DNA of 64,000 bases from CAZUZS01 sp964624795 (lineage in GTDB: Bacteria > Calditrichota > Calditrichia > RBG-13-44-9), in contig CAZUZS010000001.1 of assembly GCA_964624795.1 (NCBI GenBank), positions 93,772-157,771 of the forward strand, in the 5' to 3' direction. Positions within the stretch are counted from its first letter, which is position 1; each line of letters begins with the position of its first letter. The notes under the pieces are model-generated. The model worked only from the letters and a program-made list of their open reading frames with translations, had not been told where the DNA came from and did not search any database. Positions 26,869 through 36,154 of the stretch are shown piece after piece. A program made the position numbers and the translations under genes.

Positions 26869-27212
26869 TTTTTACTCCATTCCTTTTGAAAAAATCTTCT
26901 TTTAGCAGCCGATACGGCAATAAATAAATCTATAAAAATTTTGCTTGGAATCAATAATATTTACAGCACATAAACCGTTTCAACATTCCAACACGCACAA
27001 TCGCATACTTGTCGCTTAAATATATGATGTCGGCTTGCTGAAAGAAATGTTTTTTTGTGATTTTGAAATAAAAATTTCAGCGGAGAAAGGCTGTCAGCCA
27101 ATGCAATGTCGCCAAATTCCCTATAAAGCAGAGCGAATTCAATCTCAGTGGACGAAGCCGGACATGCGATTCCTGCCTCCCGGAACAACAGGATTTTTCA
27201 TACAGATGATTT
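26869..27212. other. Intergenic region upstream of rny
   Basis: These 344 bases separate the rny start from the end of the propeller gene. An open frame at 26961-27188 on the minus strand has no ribosome-binding site and looks accidental. I considered a 6S-like RNA here because the stretch is long and can fold, but I see no conserved core. A promoter for rny presumably lies in the AT-rich part near 26900-27050. Confidence 0.45.
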
Positions 27213-28151
27213 TCAGTCCGCACTTTCAAAAATGAAATACTTCTGTGCGGAGAGAACATAGAGAAGTGGTCTGACAGCACCCTTCGGCTGCCACAGCGCG
27301 GCATCCACTGGTTCTATTTTTAATTTTGCCAGATCGAAATAACCGGCAAAAACCTGCCCTTTGCGGAAGAAGTAAATCCGCTGACCGCTCTTGTCGGAGA
27401 CAACCAGGTCATCCTGCGCGCTCACCGAAATCCCCATCGGCTGCTTAAAATCAGGGTGAATAATCTCCTGCAGGAAATTCCCCAGGTAATCAAACACAAC
27501 AATCGCCTGCTTTACCGGATCGCTGACGTAAATCTTGTTGTGCTCGCTGATTGCCAACTGGTGCGGGCCTAATAGCTGCCCCAGGTTTTCGGACGCGTTG
27601 CCAAATTCACCCACTGCCTGCCCAAAACGGTTTAGCTTAATCACGCTTTTATCCAGGTCTTCCAGGATAAACATGTCGTACTGCTGCGATACCGCCACGC
27701 TCAACGGCATTTCGAAATAGTACGGATCGTCCGGTCCGGTTTCGAATTCATTCAGGAAATTCAGGTTGTTATCGTAACGGACAATGCGGTTATTATTGAA
27801 ATCGGCAACGTAAACATTAAGCGTAAGATGCGCATCCACATCCCGCGGATCGTTCAGTTGATCGGGACCGTCACCAAAACCGCCAATGTCTTCTTTGAAA
27901 ACCCCGTCCGGTGAGAACTTCACAACCCGGTTAAGCCCTCTATCGACAACAAAAACATTGTCCCCGGAATCCAGGCTTATAGCCGCTGCTTCGCGGAACG
28001 GGCCGGCTGGTGTATTGCTGCCATCCACAACTTTCTTCAATTTCCAGGCGTCGAACCGCTGCGTTGCGGCAGAGTTCTGCGACCACAATGACGACGTTGC
28101 GAGCATCATTAAAAGGATAGTGCCAACTCTTAGTAAGAAACGATTTGCCAA
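27213..28151 (-). CDS. Exported NHL-repeat (six-bladed propeller) protein
   Basis: A 312-residue secreted protein. A signal peptide (RFLLRVGTILLMMLATSSLWSQ) is followed by NHL-type beta-propeller repeats: ISLDSGDNVFVVDRGLNRVV, VYVADFNNNRIVRYDNNL, MFILEDLDKSVIKLNRFG, IYVSDPVKQAIVVFDYLG and LVVSDKSGQRIYFF. NHL propellers bind proteins or ligands; the target is unknown. It starts at TTG, with GGAG nine bases upstream. It lies 26 bases downstream of radA on the same strand, an operon unlikely to reflect shared function. Confidence 0.87.
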   Translation of the reverse strand: MANRFLLRVGTILLMMLATSSLWSQNSAATQRFDAWKLKKVVDGSNTPAGPFREAAAISLDSGDNVFVVDRGLNRVVKFSPDGVFKEDIGGFGDGPDQLNDPRDVDAHLTLNVYVADFNNNRIVRYDNNLNFLNEFETGPDDPYYFEMPLSVAVSQQYDMFILEDLDKSVIKLNRFGQAVGEFGNASENLGQLLGPHQLAISEHNKIYVSDPVKQAIVVFDYLGNFLQEIIHPDFKQPMGISVSAQDDLVVSDKSGQRIYFFRKGQVFAGYFDLAKLKIEPVDAALWQPKGAVRPLLYVLSAQKYFIFESAD

Positions 28152-28177
28152 ATTGAAATACTCCGGTTAATTCGAAA

Positions 28178-29542
28178 TCAATTTTGTAAAGGTCGCACGA
28201 TCTCGGAAATATGTTTCATCTCGCGCAGGCGGAATCCGGCAGGAGTTTGAACGCTGATCTTTAAACCGCCGGCTTGCGGGATGTAAATATTTTTGAAACC
28301 CAGTTTTGCCGCTTCCCCGATGCGCCGTTCGAGCTGGGTCACCGGACGAATATCGCCGTTCAAACCGATCTCTCCGATAAAAATCGAGCTCTCCGGCAGC
28401 GCTTCATCCCTGGTGCTGGAGTAGACAGCGGCGGCAATCCCAAGATCGATCCCGGGATCGTCGATGCGCAACCCGCCTGCAATTTTGATAAAAACATCCA
28501 GGTAACCAAATGTTAAACCGCAGTGCTTTTCCAGAATTGCCAAAAGCAGGGCCAGGCGACGGTGATCGAAACCACTGACGGTGCGCTGCGGTACGCCATA
28601 GTTGGACCGGGAAACCAGCGCCTGCACCTCCGCCAATATCGGGCGGGAGCCGCCGAAGCTGCAAACTACGCTTGAGCCGGTTTTGGATTGCCGGTTATCC
28701 GAGAGAAAAAGGACGGAAGGATTATTCACCTCTTTCAGCCCTTCCCTCTCCATCTGGAACAGGCCCATCTCGTTGGCCGCGCCGAAGCGATTTTTCAGCG
28801 CTCTCAAAATACGATATTGGTAAAGGTTGTCCCCCTCGAAATAGATGACCACATCGACAGTATGCTCCAGAAGCTTTGGCCCTGCTATTCCACCGTCCTT
28901 GGTGATATGGCCAACCAGGAACAGGCAGCGATTGCTTTCTTTGGCAGCGCGAAAAAGCCGCGATGCACATTCGCGAACCTGTCCAACATTGCCCGGCGCG
29001 CCGCCAATTTCCCTGGAAAATATGGATTGAATGGAATCGATGACAACCAGTTCCGGCTTTGTAGCTTCAATCTGGTAAAGAATATTTTCAAGCTCGGTCT
29101 CGGCTAATAACAGCAGGGGAACCTGCCCGAAACCCAATCGCTGGGCGCGGTTCCGGACCTGCTGCAGCGATTCTTCCCCGCTTACGTATAAAACCGACAC
29201 GTTATTTTTGGTAAGCGCCGCAGACAATTGCAGCAGCAAAGTAGATTTTCCAATGCCGGGATCGCCGGCGATAAGGACCACCGAAGCGGGAAAAATTCCG
29301 CCACCCAATACACGATCCAATTCACCGATTCCCGAGTTCAAACGCTCCTGGGCATCCTCGCCAATTTCGGATAACAAATGAGGGGCTGCGCTGTTTTCAT
29401 GGCGGCCTTTGCCCTTTGGCGATGCGCTGATTTCGGTCTCCTCAAAGCTGTTCCATCGGCCGCACTCCGGGCATTTCCCGGCCCATTTCAGGCTTTCGTA
29501 ACCACAATTGCTGCAAATATATACTTTTTTTGTTTTCGGCAT
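28178..29542 (-). CDS. radA: DNA repair protein RadA
   Basis: A 454-residue RecA-family protein that drives branch migration in recombinational repair. An N-terminal zinc finger (CSNCGYESLKWAGKCPECG, residues 10-28) precedes the ATPase core with Walker A GDPGIGKSTLLLQ (about 92-104) and Walker B-like LVVIDSIQSI. The RadA-specific KNRFG motif occurs at about residue 246. The last 170 residues form the Lon-protease-like domain (GGLRIDDPGIDLGIAAAV). Length is typical. Confidence 0.97.
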   Translation of the reverse strand: MPKTKKVYICSNCGYESLKWAGKCPECGRWNSFEETEISASPKGKGRHENSAAPHLLSEIGEDAQERLNSGIGELDRVLGGGIFPASVVLIAGDPGIGKSTLLLQLSAALTKNNVSVLYVSGEESLQQVRNRAQRLGFGQVPLLLLAETELENILYQIEATKPELVVIDSIQSIFSREIGGAPGNVGQVRECASRLFRAAKESNRCLFLVGHITKDGGIAGPKLLEHTVDVVIYFEGDNLYQYRILRALKNRFGAANEMGLFQMEREGLKEVNNPSVLFLSDNRQSKTGSSVVCSFGGSRPILAEVQALVSRSNYGVPQRTVSGFDHRRLALLLAILEKHCGLTFGYLDVFIKIAGGLRIDDPGIDLGIAAAVYSSTRDEALPESSIFIGEIGLNGDIRPVTQLERRIGEAAKLGFKNIYIPQAGGLKISVQTPAGFRLREMKHISEIVRPLQN

Positions 29543-29762
29543 ATTACTCAGGATTTTCTTTTCCCGGCTACGAGGCTAATATACGAAATTGAAGAAAAAC
29601 GAACAAAAGCATTATTTAATCACCAGTCATGTGTGGCGCCAATTCGCATAATATTACCTGAATACATTAGAAAATATCGGAACTGGTGATATCTTGCGAA
29701 AGCCAAGTCTTGCTTAAACCGTAATAGTTTCCGAACAAAGTATCATCGCCCTAAAGTGCAGA

Positions 29763-29791
29763 AAAAGCCTGCGGCATCGCCACAGGCTTTT
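29763..29791 (-). terminator. Terminator of the peptidase-propeller-barrel gene
   Basis: A 9-bp stem (AAAAGCCTG with CAGGCTTTT) around an 11-base loop gives a T-rich tail on the minus strand (TTTTTCTGC). It sits about 30 bases after the stop at 29822. Confidence 0.8.
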
Positions 29792-29821
29792 AATATCAGA
29801 GTAAAATATTTTAAACTTAAT

Positions 29822-32800
29822 TTAGAAATCGAGTCCCAGTGAAATATAGTGAATCGGATACCCGGAGTGTTTCAAATCGTAAGGCCACGCCAGATCGTAT
29901 TTCAGCAAAAAGCCAAGGAAGTAAACGCGGGCACCAACGCCATAGCCGCTGACCAGATCCTGAAACACAGTCTGCCCGGCCGCGTTTTTGTGGATGCCAC
30001 GGAAATTGGAAACATCCCACCAGTCGCCAGTATTGTACCAGGCACTTCCGATATCAAAGAATGCCGCTCCACGAATGTTAAAGAGCGTCAGCGGGGGAAA
30101 ACCGAGTTTTAAGTATTCGATGAGCGGGAATCGGAATTCGGAATTGATCAGGAAAAAGCGATCGCCGATACTGTTATAATAAAAAGCGCCGCGCAACGGG
30201 GTAATAAACTCCGAGAAGAACACATCGTCAATCCGCCGGACAATCGGCCGATTATCTGCGGTCGCAAATTTCCGGTTTATCCAATTCTCGGTTCCGCCCA
30301 GGAAGAATTGCTGCGAATTCTTGCCAAAGCTGGCGCCGGCTGTGGCACGGAATCCCAATTGATATTGCGGGCTCAGCATAAAATATTTACGATAATCGAA
30401 CTGAAGCGTCTTAAAATCGCGGCTGGTGTCGCTGTACTTCGGACTGAATCTGGCGGTGATGCTGTAACGTGAGCCATTGACGGGCGCCAAAACACCCCAT
30501 TGAAATCCCCACAAAACATTGTCATGAATATAGCTTATTTCCGGCAGCACCGTGCTCACTTTCTCAGTGGGAACACCAATGTCGAGATACTCCAGGTAAA
30601 CATTGTACCACAGAAGACTTAAATCCATCCGGTTAAAACGGCTGAAGGGGTAGGAGGCGCTGGTTACCGCCCCGAAATTTCGATAACGGATGAATCCATA
30701 GTTCAAATCCTGGAACAGATAAACCAGGTGATAGCCGCCGAATCCGAGATTCACACGATGCTTAAGGTTGTAGTACATCAGCATAAAATCACTATTCCGC
30801 AAATCGGCCCACAGATTGGTATTCAGCATTATTTGGTGGTCGCCAAGCAGATCGCTAAAAGCAAAGGAGGTGTATCCCTGAAGACCGAAAAATGTATTGT
30901 ATCCGGCAGCGCCGGTTACAAAATCGGGAGAAAACTTCAATTTGTATTTATGCGACTTATATTCGCCGTTATCGTCTTTGAGCTTTTCCTCCGGAATCTC
31001 AATGGAGCGCGGATTCCTGTTTTCATTCCGATTATGGTATTTTCCGAAAACGTAGCGGCTGTAATCGGCAGGTTGCTCTCCTACCAGTTCCTCGGTTTTT
31101 GCGTCGGCCATTTTGGGGGAATGGCTTTTGGCGGCATCCGGTTTCCAGTTCCTTGAATAAACAGGAACAACGCCGCTTCGCATCTGGTCCGCATAACCTG
31201 TGTTTTTCAAGGTAAGCGACTTCAGCTCCAGCGGGGTGTTGATCAGATAAACATCGAATCCGCCCTTGTAGAAAGAAGAATAAACGAGCTTATTCGCATT
31301 CTTGTCCCAGCCAATCTGGTATATCCCTGAAATAATATTGGTCACCGGATAGTACTCGCCTGTCTCAAGATCCTGGATATATAAGTTCGATATGCCATTC
31401 TGCTCAGAAGTAAATGCTATTTTCTTACCATCCGGGGAAAAGATCGGCGACGCTTCGTTCCATGGGGTATTGGTTCGGCGCACAATTTCGCCGGTTTCCA
31501 GATTAATGGTATAAATATTATTGTATTCATAATCATAGGAATTCATGTCGAAATCGGCAGGAATATCCTTGGCATTGAGAAAATCGCCCCGCTCGGAAAC
31601 AAACGCAAGATACCGTCCATCGGGTGACCAGGACGGTTGGTCATCAGTGAAATAATCGTCGGTAACGTTCTTCACTTCGCCGGTTTTTATCTCATAAATA
31701 AAGATGTCGCTCTTTCCATTCCGGTTACCCACAAATGCGATCCTGCTCCCATCCGGCGACCAGGCTGTCGTAAAAGCGCCGTCCATTTTCATCAAATGTT
31801 TTTCAATACTACCGTTATCCACATTTACAATGTAGATGGCATCCCACGGCCCGCTCTTAGCGGCGAAGGCCAGTTTTTTGCCATCCGGCGAAAAACTCAT
31901 GCCGGGTCGCAGGAAATGCAGCTCCTCGAAGCTTTCAGATCGCTGTCCTTTGACGAGGACCTTCAACTCTTTTCCATCGATGGCGGACATCAGGTAAATG
32001 TTCTGATAACCGGCGCGGTCGGAGATGTAGGCAATTTTATCGCCCTGCGGCGTGATGGTCGGGCTTACGTTGAGAAAATTGTTCTGTTTTTGATGATCCG
32101 TCAACTGTTTGCTGAACTCCTTCGGGACCAGGCGATCCGCCACTTCCGGCCAGTACTGCTTCTTCAGGTAGCGATGCCAGCGCTCGGTGAACTCTTCGTA
32201 ATCCAGCCCAACCGCGGATTTCATTACCTGCTGAAATCCCATTTTGCCGCGCGCTTTATTCAGCAGCTCGCCTATCTTCTGCCGGCCGTACGTTTCGGCA
32301 ATATAACGAAATACCGAATTCCCTCCCTGGTAGGCAAGAATATATTCCAGGTATTGCACCGGCGGCATGTAGCCGCTCAGCACCGCATCGCGAACAATCA
32401 TATCTGTGTGGACGTCCCAACCATTGGATTCGAATTCCGCCAGCCCTTCCGAAACCCACAACGGCACCGGGATTACCTCCCCCATCACAAGCGACTGGAT
32501 GGAACCGCCGTAGAGCATGTCGTTCATTACTGCGTGAACAAGCTCATGTCTAACCACATGGCGAAACTGGTCGTAGGAGCCCTCGAAGGGCACAACAACG
32601 CGGTTTTTATACAACTCGGTAACACCGCCGATTCCTTCATCCAGGTAGGAAAGCACCACATTGGTCTGCTGCCAGTCGTTGTGCGATTTATATACAACAA
32701 TAACCACCCGCTGCTTTAATTCATAGGAAAAATCCCGTTTCAACTGCACATAAGCAGATTCCGCCACTTCGGCTGTAAAATCGGCCAGCTCTTTCCCACC

Positions 32801-32953
32801 CTGGTAGTAGTAAACATCGAAATGCTGGCTTTGGATGTAATACCATTCAAAATTCTTATACTGAATTTTATTTTTACCAAAGGATTGTGCAAGAACATTA
32901 CTCATCATTATTGCGGAAACAATAATGAAAAAAAACAATGGCCGAAATTTCAT
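29822..32953 (-). CDS. Gluzincin metallopeptidase / TolB propeller / outer-membrane beta-barrel fusion
   Basis: A 1043-residue protein in three parts. After a signal peptide (residues 1-22), an MA-type peptidase domain carries the zinc motif HELVHAV (about residue 134) and a downstream EGLAEFE (about 169) that supplies the third ligand. A TolB/WD40-like propeller (about 280-610) shows repeated SPDGKKLAF, SPDGSRIAF, SPDGRYLAF and SPDGKKIAF blades. The last 350 residues are rich in amphipathic aromatic strands and end LGLDF, like Omp85/BamA-type barrels. It may anchor a surface or periplasmic protease in the outer membrane; the target is unknown. GGAGG precedes the ATG. Confidence 0.88.
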   Translation of the reverse strand: MKFRPLFFFIIVSAIMMSNVLAQSFGKNKIQYKNFEWYYIQSQHFDVYYYQGGKELADFTAEVAESAYVQLKRDFSYELKQRVVIVVYKSHNDWQQTNVVLSYLDEGIGGVTELYKNRVVVPFEGSYDQFRHVVRHELVHAVMNDMLYGGSIQSLVMGEVIPVPLWVSEGLAEFESNGWDVHTDMIVRDAVLSGYMPPVQYLEYILAYQGGNSVFRYIAETYGRQKIGELLNKARGKMGFQQVMKSAVGLDYEEFTERWHRYLKKQYWPEVADRLVPKEFSKQLTDHQKQNNFLNVSPTITPQGDKIAYISDRAGYQNIYLMSAIDGKELKVLVKGQRSESFEELHFLRPGMSFSPDGKKLAFAAKSGPWDAIYIVNVDNGSIEKHLMKMDGAFTTAWSPDGSRIAFVGNRNGKSDIFIYEIKTGEVKNVTDDYFTDDQPSWSPDGRYLAFVSERGDFLNAKDIPADFDMNSYDYEYNNIYTINLETGEIVRRTNTPWNEASPIFSPDGKKIAFTSEQNGISNLYIQDLETGEYYPVTNIISGIYQIGWDKNANKLVYSSFYKGGFDVYLINTPLELKSLTLKNTGYADQMRSGVVPVYSRNWKPDAAKSHSPKMADAKTEELVGEQPADYSRYVFGKYHNRNENRNPRSIEIPEEKLKDDNGEYKSHKYKLKFSPDFVTGAAGYNTFFGLQGYTSFAFSDLLGDHQIMLNTNLWADLRNSDFMLMYYNLKHRVNLGFGGYHLVYLFQDLNYGFIRYRNFGAVTSASYPFSRFNRMDLSLLWYNVYLEYLDIGVPTEKVSTVLPEISYIHDNVLWGFQWGVLAPVNGSRYSITARFSPKYSDTSRDFKTLQFDYRKYFMLSPQYQLGFRATAGASFGKNSQQFFLGGTENWINRKFATADNRPIVRRIDDVFFSEFITPLRGAFYYNSIGDRFFLINSEFRFPLIEYLKLGFPPLTLFNIRGAAFFDIGSAWYNTGDWWDVSNFRGIHKNAAGQTVFQDLVSGYGVGARVYFLGFLLKYDLAWPYDLKHSGYPIHYISLGLDF

Positions 32954-33412
32954 CTTTCCTCCAAATACAGCTTATAAAACTCAAAGACACTGCATAAATT
33001 CATAATCAACAAAAAATTAATTCTACCCGACCGGGATTACAAGTGATTTATTAGGTAAGCCCTTGCCGGCCCTTCATGTGCTATCTCATTGGGCAATTCC
33101 TTTTTAATAAAACATTGAAACGGGTACCGGGGTTCCTTTATGGTTTTTTCTGTCGAGTTTGGATCGCAGAACTTGCTAATCCCTGGTCGCTATAAATTTT
33201 CATTATTTTGACAACTGTCAGCCAGGTAACTTGCTTGATCTATTAACAGTAGTGCAGATTTCGATAATAATTGAAAAAGATAACTTTCGATGCGGGCACG
33301 TGCGATCCCAATGCGATATTATTTATGGCCAACCGAAGAATGCCGGTCTCAGCATCGGCATTCTTGCTTTGCGCTTGGATATGATGACTTTGCTCAGTAA
33401 ATTTTTTGAAAA
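32954..33412. other. Intergenic region with a 10-bp hairpin
   Basis: About 460 bases between divergent genes. It holds the promoter of the large fusion gene (minus) and the upstream region of the small lipoprotein (plus). The only structure seen is a perfect 10-bp hairpin, listed separately. No coding frame with a ribosome-binding site was found. Confidence 0.5.
33336..33365 (+). other. Perfect 10-bp inverted repeat, possible terminator or leader hairpin
   Basis: AAGAATGCCG pairs with CGGCATTCTT across a 10-base loop, followed by GCTTTGCGCTTGG. The tail is only weakly T-rich. No plus-strand gene ends just before it, so it could end a small RNA or sit in the leader of the lipoprotein gene 48 bases downstream. 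Confidence 0.4.
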
Positions 33413-33814
33413 ATGGCAGAAAAAATGCGCGTGCTGATAAAGATTATTTTTACACTTTCTCTGGTAACGATTATTTTCGGCCAAGGTTGTCAATCAAAGA
33501 AATCGACAGCAAAAGCCGGCGACTGGCCGGAAATTCTGGAAAAAGTCATAGTAGCTGCCCGAATTCCGGGACCGGACAGTCTGCGATACACTCGCATACA
33601 GGATATTTTCGATCAGTATAATATCACAGCAGCCGATTACAAAAAGTTCTATGACCGGTATGTGGAGCAGAACCCGGTAAGCAGCATTTCGCTATTGGAG
33701 CAGGTGGAAAAACTGATGTCGGAAAATATGCAGAAAGCTCAACAGGAGAAGAAGAAGGCGCAGGAAGAAGAGCGCCGGAAGATACTTGAGCAAATGCGAC
33801 AAAATGAAAATTAG
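33413..33814 (+). CDS. Small lipoprotein, DUF4296-like
   Basis: A predicted lipoprotein of up to 133 residues; the second ATG (33425, MRVLIKII) may be the true start and gives a cleaner signal peptide. The lipobox is IIFGQGC. The mature part reads ILEKVIVAARIPGPDS, YTRIQDIFDQYNITAADYKK and FYDRYVEQNPVSSISLLEQV, a helical pattern resembling the DUF4296 family of Bacteroidota lipoproteins. The C-terminus is a charged helix (QQEKKKAQEEERRK). The ribosome-binding site is weak. Function is unknown. Confidence 0.72.
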   Translation: MAEKMRVLIKIIFTLSLVTIIFGQGCQSKKSTAKAGDWPEILEKVIVAARIPGPDSLRYTRIQDIFDQYNITAADYKKFYDRYVEQNPVSSISLLEQVEKLMSENMQKAQQEKKKAQEEERRKILEQMRQNEN

Positions 33815-33967
33815 GGTGCGACAATACTATTGGCCATATTGGCAGGGCCTTCAAATAATTCCAAAAACTCAAATCTTGGAGAGCATACAAATGCATTCGA
33901 TGCAAGCTCAAGGTCTGGGGCAAAGACTTTCATCTGACAATAATCTTATTATCAAGAGACCTATATT

Positions 33968-35278
33968 ATGTTTTCGACAAAACATCTAATCATTAACGGG
34001 GATAGCAGGCGAATGTCCGAGGTGGCAGACCGATCCGTTCAGCTTATCGTAACCTCACCACCGTATTGGCAATTGAAGGATTATGGGATAGCAGAGCAGA
34101 TCGGCTACAACGAAAACTATGAGAGTTACATAAATAATCTCAATTTGGTTTGGAATGAATGTTATCGGATTTTGGATAATGGATGTCGATTGTGCATTAA
34201 CATCGGGGACCAATTTGCTCGCTCCGTATATTACGGGCGATATAAAGTGATCCCGATCCGAACGGAAATAATCAAATTCTGTGAAACGATCGGCCTGGAT
34301 TACATGGGGGCAATCATCTGGCAGAAAAAGACAACCACCAATACCACCGGGGGCGCCAGCGTAATGGGAAGTTTTCCCTTCCCCAGAAATGGCATCATTT
34401 CAATCGATTACGAATTCATCCTGATATTCAAAAAATTAGGGAATTCAAAAAGGCCGAACCAAGAGTTCAAATCGCAATCAAGGTTAACAAAAGAGGATTG
34501 GAGAGAATATTTCTCTGGTCACTGGAATTTCGGCGGAGCAACACAGAACGGCCATATTGCCATGTTCCCTGAGGAATTGCCGAGAAGGCTCATTCGAATG
34601 TTCTCGTTTTTAGGCGATACGGTGTTGGACCCCTTTCTTGGTAGCGGAACGACCAGCCTTGCTGCACGGAATCTTGATCGCCACTCCATAGGCTATGAAA
34701 TCAATTCTGAATTTATTCCGATTATCAGAAGCAAGCTGAACATCGCCCAGACGGATTTATCAAATTCACAATTCAACTTTATCAATCAAACAAAAACAAT
34801 TTTCGATTTTGGCGAAGCGCAGAAGAGCTTGCCATATTTATTCAAGGATCCTCACTCCTTCGATAAGAAAATCGACCCGAAAAAACTTCAATTTGGCTCC
34901 AAGATTGATAATGGTTCGGGAACTCGAGAAGAATACTTCACAGTGAAGGATATCGTATCTCCTGAAATCCTGGTCTTAACCAATGGTTTGAGGATCAGGC
35001 TTATCGGGGTTAAGAGGATCGAAGACAGGTTTGCCGCTGCATGTGATTTCCTCCGAAAAAAGTTGTCCAATCAGAAAGTATTCTTGAGGTTTGACAAAGA
35101 AAAGCATGACAATGACAATAATCTGCTATGCTATCTATATTTAAAAAATCGTACATTCATCAATTTTCATCTGATTAAAAACAGACTAGCCAAAGCAGAT
35201 ATCGAATCAGAATTTAAATACAGAAAGAAATTCATGGAATGGGAAAAGGATAATGACAAAAGAATGGATCTCAGGTAA
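33968..35278 (+). CDS. N4-cytosine DNA methyltransferase with C-terminal staphylococcal-nuclease-like domain
   Basis: A 436-residue modification enzyme. The catalytic motif SPPYW is at residues 30-34; SPP(Y/W) is typical of N4-cytosine methylation. The SAM-binding motif DPFLGSGTTSLAA is at about 221-233, so the order is that of beta-class enzymes. Residues about 335-430 do not belong to the methyltransferase. GLRIRLIGVKRIED, DFLRKKLSNQKVFLRFDKE, LLCYLYLKNRTFINFHLI and KNRLAKA follow the thermonuclease (SNase) fold. The first active-site Arg and Glu are present, but the Arg of the usual DxYGR motif is replaced (DNDNNLL). The gene overlaps its restriction partner by 26 bases. The predicted target, CTAG, rests on that partner's family. 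Confidence 0.88.
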   Translation: MFSTKHLIINGDSRRMSEVADRSVQLIVTSPPYWQLKDYGIAEQIGYNENYESYINNLNLVWNECYRILDNGCRLCINIGDQFARSVYYGRYKVIPIRTEIIKFCETIGLDYMGAIIWQKKTTTNTTGGASVMGSFPFPRNGIISIDYEFILIFKKLGNSKRPNQEFKSQSRLTKEDWREYFSGHWNFGGATQNGHIAMFPEELPRRLIRMFSFLGDTVLDPFLGSGTTSLAARNLDRHSIGYEINSEFIPIIRSKLNIAQTDLSNSQFNFINQTKTIFDFGEAQKSLPYLFKDPHSFDKKIDPKKLQFGSKIDNGSGTREEYFTVKDIVSPEILVLTNGLRIRLIGVKRIEDRFAAACDFLRKKLSNQKVFLRFDKEKHDNDNNLLCYLYLKNRTFINFHLIKNRLAKADIESEFKYRKKFMEWEKDNDKRMDLR

Positions 35279-35954
35279 AGAAGGCTCCAATTTAAAATTC
35301 AAAAGGGAAACACTGCTCAACTATGGAATGAATCGCTGGGGGCTAAATAAGGCGCACAGTGTCGGTCCTACTTCCGAACTTATCCGAAAATGTGCCCCTT
35401 CGACGATTGAGGACTGGGAAGAATATTATTTTCAGAATGCAATCCAAAAGAAACATAACGGCTCCAAAATTACTCGTGAATATATTACAGGGCTTGGTCA
35501 AACGCTCTTCATCAAATTGTCTGAGGTCGTCCGTAGTGAGTTAATGAGTATCCAGGAAGAGGAATGTATCGAGTACGCTTACAATCTTGTGCTTAACAGA
35601 ACCTACGAAGGGTACATTTCTGAAATCGACACAATTTACGGGCAACTGGAGTCGATCCTGAGTCTGAAGATCCAACCCGCTCCTGATGAGTGGGACAGAA
35701 GTTATGGAGTTGACTTCTTTATTCAAATTAGTGACAAATTCCTCGGTCTGCAAATCAAACCTATCTCAGCAGGCATTTCATTAAATCAATACCAATGGAT
35801 CGAAATGCACAGAAAAAACCATGAACAATTTCAAAAGAAATTCGGAGGAAAGGTATTTTTCATCTTTTCTGTGAAATCCAGTGGTGGAAAGAAACAGATC
35901 TACAACACGGCGGTGATCGAAGAAATTCTACAGGAGATCGAAAGGCTGAAATAG
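35253..35954 (+). CDS. MjaI-family type II restriction endonuclease
   Basis: A 233-residue endonuclease matching the MjaI family in NYGMNRWGLNKAHSVGPTSE, ELIRKCAPSTIEDWEEYYF and the region around residues 143-170 (DEWDRSYGVDFFIQIS, then LGLQIKPIS). This is a PD-(D/E)xK-type site in which the second acid is Gln (QxK). MjaI and isoschizomers cut CTAG; this enzyme probably does too, but specificity is inferred from family. It overlaps the end of the methyltransferase gene, as in co-translated R-M pairs, with GGAAAAGG before its ATG. The locus looks more AT-rich than its neighbours, consistent with horizontal acquisition. Confidence 0.85.
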   Translation: MTKEWISGKEGSNLKFKRETLLNYGMNRWGLNKAHSVGPTSELIRKCAPSTIEDWEEYYFQNAIQKKHNGSKITREYITGLGQTLFIKLSEVVRSELMSIQEEECIEYAYNLVLNRTYEGYISEIDTIYGQLESILSLKIQPAPDEWDRSYGVDFFIQISDKFLGLQIKPISAGISLNQYQWIEMHRKNHEQFQKKFGGKVFFIFSVKSSGGKKQIYNTAVIEEILQEIERLK

Positions 35955-36103
35955 AAAAGGGGCACCAAGCTATCCTTTTCTATTTCATATAAACCGTGAT
36001 TTCATAAATCTAAAACTATTTGGCCAATTTGCCGAATCAGTGCTTTTAAAGCTTTATTTCGCACCTTTTCTCCTAACCACTTGCCAGCTCCGGCTGCAAT
36101 AAA

Positions 36104-36133
36104 AAGCTCGGCCGAATTTCTCCAGCCGGGCTT
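36104..36133 (-). terminator. Terminator of the fumarase gene
   Basis: AAGCTCGGC pairs with GCCGGGCTT (one G-U) across a 12-base loop. On the minus strand a TTTTTATT tail follows. It lies 22 bases past the fumarase stop. Confidence 0.8.
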
Positions 36134-36154
36134 CTACCGATTATTAGACAATCC

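Noticed and set aside
26869..27212. 6S RNA or another structured RNA upstream of rny
   Set aside because: The region can fold, but no conserved 6S core or known RNA consensus is evident by eye. A covariance-model search would decide.
31637..32719. A 360-residue plus-strand frame
   Set aside because: It lies entirely antisense to the peptidase-propeller-barrel gene, and its product shows no family motif.
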